From an uncultured Pelagibacteraceae bacterium (GTDB lineage Bacteria > Pseudomonadota > Alphaproteobacteria > Pelagibacterales > Pelagibacteraceae), in contig CABZZR010000005.1 of the NCBI GenBank assembly GCA_902530215.1, forward strand, positions 1 through 64,000: DNA of 64,000 nucleotides, given 5' to 3'. The notes beneath the pieces were generated by a model. That model was given only the letters and a program-made list of their open reading frames with translations, was not told where the DNA came from and made no database searches. The position numbers and the translations under genes are program-made. This document shows positions 50,911 through 59,482 of the stretch, in pieces (positions within the stretch are counted from its first letter, which is position 1; the number at the start of each line of letters is the position of its first letter).

Positions 50911-51600
50911 TTATTTTTTTTTATATTTTTTCCACAAATCAGGTCTTTGGCGTCGTGTTATAACCCTGGATTGGGATAAACGCCAGTCTTTAATTTTCGC
51001 ATGGTCTCCCGAAAGTAGCACAGGAGGCACGTTTTTTTTCTCCCATTTTTGAGGTTTTGTGTAATGAGGATATTCAAGTAAACCATTTTCAAAACTTTCT
51101 TCTTCTAAAGATCTCTTATTTCCAAGAACTCCCGGTACTAATCGAAGTATTGAGTCCATTAAAACAAGTGAAGCTGTTTCTCCTCCTGAAAGTATATAAT
51201 CACCAATACTTACTTCTTCAATATTTCTTGTTTCTAATACTCTTTGGTCAATTCCTTCAAAATGACCGCAGATAAAATTGATTATTTTTTTTTTTGAGAG
51301 ACTTTTGGCCATTCTTTGATCGAACATTTTGCCTTTGCTAGAAAGATAAATTGTTTTTTCTTTTTTTCCCAAAACATATTTATCTAGAGATTTTGCAATG
51401 ACATCTGGTTTTAAAACCATTCCACTACCTCCTCCAAAAGGCTTATCATCAACTGTCTTATGTTTGTCTGAAGCTTGTTCTCTAATATTAATTACTTTTA
51501 AAGACCAGATTTTTTTCTTTAATGCTTTTTTAAATATTCCTATACCAAGTGGTCCAGGAAATATTTCTGGATATAATGTAAAAACTCTCACTTTTAGCAT
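50911..51600 (-). CDS. trmD: tRNA (guanine-N1)-methyltransferase
   Basis: Methylates G37 of tRNAs next to the anticodon using SAM, preventing frameshifts. SPOUT trefoil-knot motifs: [31 protein letters not shown], and [18 protein letters not shown] with LVPGVLGN. 229 residues. It abuts rpsP with no intergenic base; rimM, which normally stands between them, is missing. Confidence 0.96.
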   Translation of the reverse strand: MLKVRVFTLYPEIFPGPLGIGIFKKALKKKIWSLKVINIREQASDKHKTVDDKPFGGGSGMVLKPDVIAKSLDKYVLGKKEKTIYLSSKGKMFDQRMAKSLSKKKIINFICGHFEGIDQRVLETRNIEEVSIGDYILSGGETASLVLMDSILRLVPGVLGNKRSLEEESFENGLLEYPHYTKPQKWEKKNVPPVLLSGDHAKIKDWRLSQSRVITRRQRPDLWKKYKKK

Positions 51601-51996
51601 TTATTTTTTTTCCGGAGCTGCTTCCTTTTTAGCCTCTGGTTTTTTTTCCTCAGGTTTAGCCGGAGCTGCTTCCTTTTTTGGTTCTTCTTTTTTGTTTCTT
51701 TCTTTCTTAGGTATTGCTTTTGTAGGGTTATTACCTTTTGCAGGCATTGGCATTAAATTAAGTTCACCAAGTATTCTAGAAACTCTAGTTGTAGGCTTAG
51801 CACCCTTGCTTATCCAATGTTTTACTCTTTCTTCTTCAACGGAAATTCTTTCTTTTTTATTTTTAGGCAATAAAGGATTAAAATATCCTATTCTTTCGAT
51901 AAATCTTCCGTCTCTTGGAAATCTACTGTCTGCTACTACTATTTTATATATTGGCCTCTTTTTTACTCCTCCCATTGATAATCTAATCTTTAACAT
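51601..51996 (-). CDS. rpsP: 30S ribosomal protein S16 with Ala/Lys/Glu-rich tail
   Basis: Small-subunit protein needed for 30S assembly. Core (about 1-80): MLKIRLSMGGVKKRPIYKIV, DSRFPRDGRFIERIGYFNPL. The rest is a low-complexity tail with a repeated EAAP motif and many KK/EE pairs, giving 131 residues against about 80-90. The tail DNA contains a 19-bp direct repeat, suggesting growth by slippage. First gene of rpsP-trmD-rplS. Confidence 0.95.
   Translation of the reverse strand: MLKIRLSMGGVKKRPIYKIVVADSRFPRDGRFIERIGYFNPLLPKNKKERISVEEERVKHWISKGAKPTTRVSRILGELNLMPMPAKGNNPTKAIPKKERNKKEEPKKEAAPAKPEEKKPEAKKEAAPEKK
51612..51678. repeat. 19-bp direct repeat inside the rpsP tail
   Basis: The plus-strand sequence CCGGAGCTGCTTCCTTTTT occurs at 51612-51630 and again at 51660-51678, a 48-base (16-codon) period that keeps the frame. 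It encodes two copies of a KKEAAP-like stretch. Length variation between strains by slippage would be expected. Confidence 0.85.
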
Positions 51997-52007
51997 TTTT
52001 CCTCCAT

Positions 52008-53369
52008 TTATTGTTTGAATTGATTAAAAAGTTCTTCTGGAATTCCAGCATTATTTGTTTGTTTAAAATCTTTTTTAGACATTTTTTTCATCATATCTGA
52101 CATTAATTTAAACTGTTTTAAAAGTTTATTTATATTTGCAATGTCATTACCTGATCCTTTGGCAATCCTTTTTTTTCTAGATCCATTAATAATTTTTGGA
52201 TTTTGTCTTTCATTTTTCGTCATTGACAAAATTATAGATTCATTTTTTTTTATAACACTCTCGTCTACGCCAGCATTATCCATTTGATTTTTTATTTTGG
52301 ATACTCCAGGTAGCAAAGATAGTACTCCCTCCATACCGCCCATTTTTTTCATTTGTCTAAGTTGGCTTAAGTAATCTTCTAGTGAAAATTGTCCTTTTTT
52401 TAAATTTTCCTCTGCTTGCTTTATATTATCTTGGCTAAGATCTTGTGAGGCCTTTTCTACAAGAGAGACTATATCTCCCATACCTAAGATTCTGTTTGCA
52501 ATCCTATCTGGATGAAAGATTTCTAAATTGTCTATTTTTTCACCAACTCCAATAAATTTAATTGGTATTTCTGTGGTATACTTCATGCTTACTGCTGCGC
52601 CACCTCTTCCATCACCATCAACTCGAGTTAAAATTATTGCTGATAAGTTAACTGTTTTTTTAAATTCAGATGCTATGTCTACAGCAACTTGTCCTGTTAA
52701 AGAATCTGCTACTAAAATAGTTTCAGAAGGATTTATGGTTGATTTTAATTCTTTTATTTCTTGCATCATACCTAGATCTATTTGATTTCTTCCTGCTGTA
52801 TCAAAAATTACTACATCTATTCCATTGAGCGACGCGGAATTTATCGCTCTTCTTGCTATATCGACTGGAAGTTGACCTTCAATGATTGGCAAAGTATTTA
52901 TTTTATTAGTATCACCTAAAACTTTTAATTGTTCCTGTGCAGCTGGTCTATAAACATCTAAACTCACCATTAAAACTTTCTTTTTATTTTGTTTTTCTAA
53001 AAATTTTGCCAACTTTGCTGCAGTTGTAGTTTTTCCTGAACCCTGAAGTCCTACTAACATAAAACATACGGGAGGAACTTTATTTAAATTTAAGTCACTT
53101 TTTGTAGATCCAAGTATTTTTACTAATTCATCATAAACAATTTTTACAATCATCTGACCAGGAGATGTAGATCTAATTATTTCTTGTCCTATTGCCTTAG
53201 GTCTAATATTTTCTATTAATTTTTTAGCTACAGGCAAAGCAACATCAGCTTCTAGCAGCGCAACTCTGATATTTTTTAATCCATCATCTACCTGTTTCTC
53301 TGAAAGAGAAGGAGCTTTTTTTAAATTTCCAAAAACTTGCTCGAGTTTATTTGTTAAATTTTCAAACAT
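52008..53369 (-). CDS. ffh: Signal recognition particle protein Ffh
   Basis: GTPase that, with SRP RNA, directs membrane proteins to FtsY. N domain and G domain with VGLQGSGKTTTAAKLAKFL, DTAGRNQID and TRVDGDGRGGA; the C-terminal M domain (about 300-453) binds SRP RNA and signal peptides (ILSMTKNERQNPKIINGSRKKRIAKGSG with the RNA-binding SRKKRIAKGSG). 453 residues. A structured leader lies upstream; ftsY lies on the other strand 1 kb away. Confidence 0.97.
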   Translation of the reverse strand: MFENLTNKLEQVFGNLKKAPSLSEKQVDDGLKNIRVALLEADVALPVAKKLIENIRPKAIGQEIIRSTSPGQMIVKIVYDELVKILGSTKSDLNLNKVPPVCFMLVGLQGSGKTTTAAKLAKFLEKQNKKKVLMVSLDVYRPAAQEQLKVLGDTNKINTLPIIEGQLPVDIARRAINSASLNGIDVVIFDTAGRNQIDLGMMQEIKELKSTINPSETILVADSLTGQVAVDIASEFKKTVNLSAIILTRVDGDGRGGAAVSMKYTTEIPIKFIGVGEKIDNLEIFHPDRIANRILGMGDIVSLVEKASQDLSQDNIKQAEENLKKGQFSLEDYLSQLRQMKKMGGMEGVLSLLPGVSKIKNQMDNAGVDESVIKKNESIILSMTKNERQNPKIINGSRKKRIAKGSGNDIANINKLLKQFKLMSDMMKKMSKKDFKQTNNAGIPEELFNQFKQ

Positions 53370-53381
53370 ATTTTTATTTTA

Positions 53382-53486
53382 AAGCTTCCAACAAAAATTG
53401 CACTAGTGGGCGAACCCTCGCTGACTAGTGTCGATCCCTTTGCTTACAAAGGCACCGCAAAACCGTATTTTTGCGGAAACTCCAGC
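53382..53486 (-). ncRNA. Structured RNA-like leader upstream of ffh (class unknown)
   Basis: Read on the minus strand this 105-base GC-richer island folds into three successive hairpins: CCGCAAAA/TTTTGCGG (53476-53469 with 53462-53455), CCTTTG/CAAAGG (53452-53447 with 53442-53437), and CACTAGT/ACTAGTG (53430-53424 with 53407-53401) with an inner GCGA/TCGC stem. The third is followed after three bases by TTTTT (53397-53393), so it could end a small RNA or act as an attenuator for ffh. It lacks the domain-IV core expected of SRP 4.5S RNA, and I cannot match it to a riboswitch. The opposite reading, as a dapF leader, cannot be excluded since hairpins are symmetric. Confidence 0.6.
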
Positions 53487-53514
53487 AAAATATATTAGGA
53501 CTTCAAAAAGTCAA
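53487..53514 (-). promoter_or_regulatory. Candidate promoter for the ffh leader
   Basis: Minus-strand TTGACT (53514-53509), 16-base spacer, TATTTT (53492-53487). Transcription would begin near 53480, at the first hairpin. A nearby TATATT has poorer spacing (14). Weak -10, so only moderately supported. Confidence 0.4.
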
Positions 53515-53536
53515 TAAATAAGTTAAAAGTTTAAAT

Positions 53537-54364
53537 ATGACTGAATTTAATGCAATAAAAATGGATGGTTTGGGCAATGATTTTATAATATTTGACAGAA
53601 GAAAAGAGCTTATATCTCTAAATCAAGATCAAATTATTAAAATATCAGACAGAAAAAATGTTGGATGTGACCAAGTAATTTTTATTAATGATGACAAAAA
53701 AAGTGATGCTTTTTTAGAATTTTATAATTCTGATGGAGGTGAGATTGATGCGTGTGGTAATGGTAGTAGATGTGTTGCTTACCTATTAATGAAAGAAAAT
53801 AAAAACAAAAAAATATCCTTAAGAACAAAAGCTGGAATTTTAGACGCTGAATTAAATAGTGAAAATTTAGTTACTATTAATATGGGTCAGCCCGTTTTTG
53901 ATTGGGAAAAAATTCCTCTAATAAAAGAGATGAATAATAAAAATTTAAAAATCAAAATTATTAATGATGATCAAAAAGAAATTATAGGTGGTTTTTCATT
54001 AAGTATTGGAAATCCACATTTAATATTTTTTGTGGAAGATTTAGCCAAATTTAATATAGAAAACATTGGCCCTAAACTAGAAAATCATACTTTTTTTCCT
54101 GAAAAATGTAATGTCACGTTAGCGTATGTTCAAAATAGAAAACATTTAAAAGTAAAAGTTTGGGAAAGAGGTGCGGGGTTAACAAAAGCTTGCGGTACTG
54201 CCGCATGTGCCACTGGAGTTGCAGGTGCTATTCAAAATTTCAATGAGAGAAATGTAAATGTAGAATTTCAAAATGGAATACTAAATATTGATTGGAAGGA
54301 AAATAATTACATTCATATGACTGGAAAAGTTTCTGAAATTAAAAAAATAATTGTTAGAACATAA
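53537..54364 (+). CDS. dapF: Diaminopimelate epimerase
   Basis: Converts LL- to meso-diaminopimelate for lysine and peptidoglycan. The two catalytic cysteines are in ACGNGSRCVAYLL and TKACGTAACATG (one in each half of the pseudosymmetric fold); MDGLGNDFIIFD is the N-terminal signature. 275 residues. Shares one base with ftsY; mtaB, found between dapF and ftsY in many relatives, is absent. Confidence 0.96.
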   Translation: MTEFNAIKMDGLGNDFIIFDRRKELISLNQDQIIKISDRKNVGCDQVIFINDDKKSDAFLEFYNSDGGEIDACGNGSRCVAYLLMKENKNKKISLRTKAGILDAELNSENLVTINMGQPVFDWEKIPLIKEMNNKNLKIKIINDDQKEIIGGFSLSIGNPHLIFFVEDLAKFNIENIGPKLENHTFFPEKCNVTLAYVQNRKHLKVKVWERGAGLTKACGTAACATGVAGAIQNFNERNVNVEFQNGILNIDWKENNYIHMTGKVSEIKKIIVRT

Positions 54365-55281
54365 TGGTAAATATTTTCAATAAATTTAGGTTAGGTTTAG
54401 CTAAAAGTTCTAAGAATTTTTCGACAGGATTAAGTGATTTAATTTTTAAAAAGAAAATAGATGAAAATACTCTAAACGAATTAGAAGAGTTTTTGATTCA
54501 GTCAGATGTTGGGGTGGAGGCTGCAAAAGAATTAAAAGAAAAATTTTCAGATGTAAAAATAGATCCTAAAAAAAATGATCAAAAACAAATATTTAAAATT
54601 TTTGCTGACTATGCTTACGAAATACTTAAACCACTCGAAAAAAATTTTGAGAACATAAAAAAAGGTAAACCAAGTGTTATTTTAGTTGCTGGAGTTAATG
54701 GCGTAGGCAAAACAACTACAATTGGAAAATTAGGAAAAATTTTAGGACAAGATGGTAAAAAAATAGTTTTTGCAGCAGCAGATACTTTTAGAGCTGCCGC
54801 AGTTAGTCAGTTGGAAGTTTGGGCTAAAAGAATTAACGCAAGTATTATTAAATCTGAAATTGGATCTGATCCTGCGTCTGTTGCTTACAAATCTTTAGAT
54901 TATGCAATAAAAAATAATTTTGACTACTTAATAGTTGATACCGCAGGAAGATTACAAAATAAAAAAAATTTAATGGAAGAATTTAAAAAAATAACAAAAG
55001 TATTAAAAAAAATCGACCCCGAAGCACCACAAGAAACTTTTTTAATTTTAGATGCAACTACTGGTCAAAGTGCAATTAATCAAGTGGAAGAATTTAAAAA
55101 AATAACAAAAATAACCGGAATTATAATGACAAAGTTAGATGGAACTGCAAAAGGTGGTATTTTACTTGCGATAGGTAAGAAGTTTGAAACTCCTATTTTG
55201 GCTTTAGGAATGGGCGAAAAAGAAGATGATTTGCATAAATTTAACTCTAGATACTTTTCTGACGCATTAATGCAAAAATAG
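54364..55281 (+). CDS. ftsY: SRP receptor FtsY
   Basis: Membrane-associated GTPase that docks SRP. NG domain only: LNELEEFLIQSDVGVEAA (N domain), VAGVNGVGKTTTIGKLG, AADTFRAAAVSQLEVWA, DTAGRLQNKKNLMEE, TKLDGTAKGG. The acidic A domain of E. coli FtsY is missing (305 residues versus 497), as in many streamlined bacteria. The next gene starts immediately after the stop. Confidence 0.97.
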   Translation: MVNIFNKFRLGLAKSSKNFSTGLSDLIFKKKIDENTLNELEEFLIQSDVGVEAAKELKEKFSDVKIDPKKNDQKQIFKIFADYAYEILKPLEKNFENIKKGKPSVILVAGVNGVGKTTTIGKLGKILGQDGKKIVFAAADTFRAAAVSQLEVWAKRINASIIKSEIGSDPASVAYKSLDYAIKNNFDYLIVDTAGRLQNKKNLMEEFKKITKVLKKIDPEAPQETFLILDATTGQSAINQVEEFKKITKITGIIMTKLDGTAKGGILLAIGKKFETPILALGMGEKEDDLHKFNSRYFSDALMQK

Positions 55282-56514
55282 ATGAAAAAAATATTTAACT
55301 TTGCTCTTTACGACTTTGCGAATTCTGCCTTTACAACAATAATAATTACTTTTATTTTTTCAACTTACTTTGCAAAAGAAATAGCTCCAAATCCAGTTTT
55401 GGGTCAATCTTATTGGGGATGGACTATTGGAGTTACGGGTTTTTTAGTGGCAATTGTTGGTCCAGTTTTTGGATCAATTGCAGATAAAAAAAATAAAATT
55501 ATATTTTTTATCAGACTTTTTTCATTTCTATGTATATTTTTTACTGCACTTCTATGGTTTTCAAAACCTTCACAATCTTACATTATTTACACATTATTAA
55601 TTGTAGGAATTGCAAACTTTTTTTATGAGCTGGGTTTAATTTTTTATAACTCTCTTTTAAAAGATATTTCTACAAATAGAAATTTAGGAAAAATATCTGG
55701 TTTTGGATTTGCCTTTGGCTATATAGGTGGAATAATAATATTAATACTCAGTATTAAGATATTTATAGATAACGAAAACTTACCTTTCGGATTGTCAACT
55801 TTAGATTCTCAAAATATTAGGGCTATAGCCCTGCTGGTGAGTATATGGTTTTTATTTTTTTCTTCTCCATTTTTATTTTTTGCCATTAAGGAAAGTAAAA
55901 AGAAAATAAAAAAAAATATTTCTTCATATATCACAGATATTAAAGAATTAATCTGGGAAAAAAAATTAAGCGTATTAGCAAAATTTTTAATTGCACGAAT
56001 GCTGTATGCGGATGGACTAAATGCAATTATTGTTATGGGCGGAATATTTGCTGTTGGAGTTTTTAATTTGGAGATAAAAGATCTGTTAAAACTTTCAGTC
56101 ATGATGAATATAACAGCTTTCATTGGAGCATTTGTTGGTGGAATAGCCAATGACAAATACGGATCAAAAATAGTAATTTCAATTTCACTCTTGGGTTTAA
56201 TTTTTTCTTCGATCGCTATTTTATTTACTTATTCTTCTTCCGTATTTTTTTTTCTTGCTGCTATTAATGGTCTATTTATTGGTCCGATACAATCTGCAAG
56301 CCGCGTGGTAATTTCATCCTCCATAAATAAAAAAAACCAGGGCAAAGGTTTTGGTTTATTTGCAACTTCAGGTAAATTAACATCTTTCTTGGGTCCCTTG
56401 CTTGTAAGTACAGTAACATTTTTAACAAACAGTCAAAGATTGGGTTTTGCTTCAGCCATCATTTTATTGCTATCTGGTTTAATTATTTTATTAAATATAA
56501 AAAAAATTAGTTAA
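55282..56514 (+). CDS. MFS transporter of the UMF1 (Atg22-like) family
   Basis: Predicted inner-membrane transporter with 12 hydrophobic segments. The N-terminal LYDFANSAFTTIIITFIF is the mark of the UMF1 family, and GSIADKKNKI after helix 2 is the MFS loop motif. 410 residues. Substrate unknown; relatives have been linked to amino-acid export in fungi but bacterial members are uncharacterised. Directly downstream of ftsY, and its last eight bases overlap the convergent secreted-protein gene. Confidence 0.85.
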   Translation: MKKIFNFALYDFANSAFTTIIITFIFSTYFAKEIAPNPVLGQSYWGWTIGVTGFLVAIVGPVFGSIADKKNKIIFFIRLFSFLCIFFTALLWFSKPSQSYIIYTLLIVGIANFFYELGLIFYNSLLKDISTNRNLGKISGFGFAFGYIGGIIILILSIKIFIDNENLPFGLSTLDSQNIRAIALLVSIWFLFFSSPFLFFAIKESKKKIKKNISSYITDIKELIWEKKLSVLAKFLIARMLYADGLNAIIVMGGIFAVGVFNLEIKDLLKLSVMMNITAFIGAFVGGIANDKYGSKIVISISLLGLIFSSIAILFTYSSSVFFFLAAINGLFIGPIQSASRVVISSSINKKNQGKGFGLFATSGKLTSFLGPLLVSTVTFLTNSQRLGFASAIILLLSGLIILLNIKKIS

Positions 56515-57079
56515 TAAGATTTTCTGAGATTAAAGGTTTATAATATGAACATTTATATGTATCTTTTAAATTATTATAACCACAATCTTTTAATAAAGTA
56601 GAAATATACAGCTTATAATCATTATCAATTGGTAGTTTTTCTAATTCGTTATTTTTAAGATTAAATTTAAAATTAGACCTAATTGATTTTATTCCACTAA
56701 TCATTATTAGAGTTTCGTTATCACCTAACAAATAATATGCATAATCCTCTGGAAAGACTGGTAAATTATAGTTCGAACCTAATTCTTTAACTTTTTTTGG
56801 AAACCAATCATAAGTAATTAAAGGATTAATCTTGCCTGTTTCATTATCTAAAATATATAAGTCTTGAGGGTAGTCTCTAATGTAATTAATTTCTTCACCT
56901 TTTGCCAAAATTGCCTTCTCTCTAGTTTTAAAATACAAAGTAAATTTGTCATCGTGCGATAACATTGCTCCAATATTAAAAACTTCTTCAAAATCCTCTT
57001 TTACTGGGTAAATTTCGTTAGAATTTCCCTCTATGTTAAAAAATAAAAAAAAGAATAAGAAATACAATAGTTTTTTCAT
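56507..57079 (-). CDS. Secreted protein of unknown function
   Basis: I do not recognise this family. The 190-residue protein begins with a signal peptide (MKKLLYFLFFFLFFNIEGNS, cleavage likely near residue 20), so a periplasmic location is expected. The mature part is rich in Tyr, Asp and Asn, with short strand-like segments (DKFTLYFKTREKA, DLYILDNETGKI, YAYYLLGDNETLIMISGI) suggesting a beta-rich fold, and two cysteines near the C-terminus (CGYNNLKDTYKC) that could form a disulfide. An alpha/beta hydrolase gene lies 49 bases upstream in the same direction. Confidence 0.7.
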   Translation of the reverse strand: MKKLLYFLFFFLFFNIEGNSNEIYPVKEDFEEVFNIGAMLSHDDKFTLYFKTREKAILAKGEEINYIRDYPQDLYILDNETGKINPLITYDWFPKKVKELGSNYNLPVFPEDYAYYLLGDNETLIMISGIKSIRSNFKFNLKNNELEKLPIDNDYKLYISTLLKDCGYNNLKDTYKCSYYKPLISENLIN

Positions 57080-57128
57080 GTCAAAAGACTAATTTTAAAC
57101 TGTGTAATTTGATTGTTAAAATTGTGAC

Positions 57129-57941
57129 TTAATTTAAACTTTTTATAAAATTATTTAACTCTGACAAAAGTTTTTCATCGTATTCGACCATATGATCGCC
57201 ATATTCTTGCGTGTAGAAGAATTTAGGATCATTTGATAGTTCATAAATTTTTCTACCCATTTCGTACGGAACTATTTTATCAACTTTCCCGTGTATGATT
57301 AAAATTGGAAAAAATATTTTACTAACTTTCTTATAACTTTCGAATTTATCTTTTAATAAAAAACTCACTGGAGCAAAAGGATAATATTTTTTTCCCATAT
57401 TGATCATAGATGTAAATGGAGATTCTAATATAATTCCAGCATATTTTTTGTTCTGTCCAATTTCAATTGCAACAGCAGTGCCTAAAGACTCACCGTATAG
57501 AATTATATTTTCTTCTAGAACTCCTTCATTTTTAAGCCACCTTACTGCGCTTTCGGCATCTTCATATAAACCTTTTTCATAAGGTTTACCTTGATTTCCA
57601 CTAAAACCTCTCCAAGCTACTATTAAATAATTTACATTTAAATTTTTAAAACTATTAAGTTTATATGTTCTGTTTTCTAAAGAACCTGCGTTTCCGTGAA
57701 AAAACAATATAGTTTTTTTTGTTTTTAAATTTTTTTTGTAAAACCATGCAACTAATTTTAGTTGATCTTTTGTTGTAATTTCTACCTTTTGAATCTCATC
57801 AGGTTTTTTTAAATCATTATCCTTAAGATAATTATTAACAGATGGGTGGTATAAGAGATTTCTTTGAAAAATAAAAATAACAAAAAGAAAAAAAATATAA
57901 ATTAGTACTAAAGCAATTAAAGTGTTTATTAAATAATTCAC
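57129..57941 (-). CDS. Membrane-anchored alpha/beta hydrolase (BEM46/ABHD13-like)
   Basis: Serine hydrolase anchored by one N-terminal helix (about 5-27). FFHGNAGSLENRTY is the oxyanion region, the nucleophile is in LYGESLGTAVAIEIG, the acid in HGKVDKIVPYEMG, and the base in EYGDHMVEYD. 270 residues. The family is linked to peptidase or esterase activity, but substrates are not known for this branch. It starts 19 bases after the small membrane protein gene. Confidence 0.85.
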   Translation of the reverse strand: MNYLINTLIALVLIYIFFLFVIFIFQRNLLYHPSVNNYLKDNDLKKPDEIQKVEITTKDQLKLVAWFYKKNLKTKKTILFFHGNAGSLENRTYKLNSFKNLNVNYLIVAWRGFSGNQGKPYEKGLYEDAESAVRWLKNEGVLEENIILYGESLGTAVAIEIGQNKKYAGIILESPFTSMINMGKKYYPFAPVSFLLKDKFESYKKVSKIFFPILIIHGKVDKIVPYEMGRKIYELSNDPKFFYTQEYGDHMVEYDEKLLSELNNFIKSLN

Positions 57942-57960
57942 ACTAATATTCTGTCACATT

Positions 57961-58146
57961 TTATTTTTTTATAGATCTATAAGAGTCAACAATAAGAAGA
58001 TATGAACAAATTAAAATTATTACCCAAAAAGGAAGGCCTCTCCAAAAGCCTGCTAATCCAGTGCTAATGCTCCATGCCAGTCCTGTTACAAATACCGCAA
58101 AAAGTGTTACACCAATTATAATTGTTATTTTTTCACTAAGTTTCAT
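57961..58146 (-). CDS. Small membrane protein, unknown function
   Basis: 61 residues with two hydrophobic segments (about 8-27 and 38-53) separated by a Gly/Trp-rich hinge (STGLAGFWRGLPFW), ending in a positive DSYRSIKK. Its ATG overlaps the amidase stop codon by four bases, so it is very probably translated with the amidase. Codon use resembles its neighbours. It is not a TRAP subunit. Function unknown. Confidence 0.65.
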   Translation of the reverse strand: MKLSEKITIIIGVTLFAVFVTGLAWSISTGLAGFWRGLPFWVIILICSYLLIVDSYRSIKK

Positions 58147-59477
58147 TTATTGCTCTTGCTCATTAACCAACTTGCGTTTCTGAATAATCTTTCATCATCA
58201 AAGTGTGATGATACCAACTGTACTCCTACTGGAAGACCATTCTTTCCTTGAAGTAATGGTAAACTAATAGCCGGCATACCACAATAAGTCCAAATTGTGC
58301 AGAATATTGGATTGCCTGTAAATTCTAAGCCTTTGGGAGCTTCACCAGTTGCAGAAGGTGTTATAATTGCATCATAGTCATAAAAAAATTGTTTAAAGTA
58401 GGCATTTGCAGCATCAATTTTTGATAATGCGTCATTATATTCTACCGAAGTATATTTCATACCTCTTTCAATAGCCTCGATTATCTTTTTACTTAATTTA
58501 TTTTTAAATGCTTTATACTCTTTAGAAAAAGAAGCGGCCATATCAGACTCCATTATTATTTTGTGCCACTCTGTTATATTTTTAAAACCATCTGGAAGTT
58601 CAATTTCATCTACCTTGCCATTTAATTTATTTTTAATTTCATCTTTTATTTCATCGAAACCTTCTTTTGAATCATCTTCTAATAAGTTCATGAAAGGTAA
58701 TTTTATATATGCAAAAACTGGTTCCATTGGCGGTTTTTGTTGAGAAGCTAACAATAATTTTGGTTTTGGATTTAAAGAAGTATCAGGATCTTGTTTATCA
58801 TGGCCAATAATTTGCTCACTAATTAAAGCAGCATCCTCAACAGAATTAGAAAAAACTCCTACTTGATCTAATTTTCTAGATACTTGTAATACTAAATGTC
58901 TAGAAATTAATCCTCGTGTAGGTTTATATCCTACTACACCACAATAAGATGCGGGCCTAATTATCGAACCATTAGTTTGACTTCCAACAGCAAGTGGAAC
59001 CATATGTGAAGCCACTGCTGCAGCTGAACCACTTGATGAACCTCCTGGAGTCCTACTAAGATCGTGTGGATTTTTAGTTTTACCAGGTGAATAATATGCA
59101 AGTTCACATGTTACAGTCTTGCCCATAATAACTGCTCCAGCCTGTTTTAATTTTGAAACAACTGTACAATCATTTAAACATGGATTTTCTTTATGAATCT
59201 CTGTGCCATCAGCTGTTGGCATGTCTACTGTATCAAAAATATCTTTGATGCCAACTGGAACACCATGAAGATCACCGTGATTTCCTGATTGATGTAGCAA
59301 GTCTAACTTTTTTGCTTGCTCTATTGCGAGCTCTTCATCGAAAAATTCCCAAGCTTCTACATCTTTTTCTTTTTTTTTTATTTCTTTTATATAACTTTTT
59401 ACAAGTTCCTCTGATGAGATTTCTCCCCTTTTTATAGATTTAACCATTTCTACTACTGATGTTTTAAGCGATGACAT
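58143..59477 (-). CDS. Amidase (amidase signature family)
   Basis: Hydrolyses a carboxamide. The Ser-cisSer-Lys triad is present: Lys78 in VPVGIKDIFDT, Ser147 in TPGGSSSGSAAAV and Ser171 in QTNGSIIRPASYCGVVG. 444 residues, usual for non-GatA amidases; no gatB or gatC is adjacent, so a catabolic role is more likely than tRNA amidation. It lies six bases after dctM and is probably co-transcribed with the TRAP transporter, which could import its substrate or a related compound. Confidence 0.88.
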   Translation of the reverse strand: MSSLKTSVVEMVKSIKRGEISSEELVKSYIKEIKKKEKDVEAWEFFDEELAIEQAKKLDLLHQSGNHGDLHGVPVGIKDIFDTVDMPTADGTEIHKENPCLNDCTVVSKLKQAGAVIMGKTVTCELAYYSPGKTKNPHDLSRTPGGSSSGSAAAVASHMVPLAVGSQTNGSIIRPASYCGVVGYKPTRGLISRHLVLQVSRKLDQVGVFSNSVEDAALISEQIIGHDKQDPDTSLNPKPKLLLASQQKPPMEPVFAYIKLPFMNLLEDDSKEGFDEIKDEIKNKLNGKVDEIELPDGFKNITEWHKIIMESDMAASFSKEYKAFKNKLSKKIIEAIERGMKYTSVEYNDALSKIDAANAYFKQFFYDYDAIITPSATGEAPKGLEFTGNPIFCTIWTYCGMPAISLPLLQGKNGLPVGVQLVSSHFDDERLFRNASWLMSKSNK

Positions 59478-59482
59478 TAATT

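Noticed and set aside
53382-53486. SRP 4.5S RNA gene next to ffh
   Set aside because: The conserved domain-IV core (GGAA tetraloop region with AGGAAGCAGC-like sequence) is absent on both strands, and the three short separate hairpins do not form the long single rod of SRP RNA.
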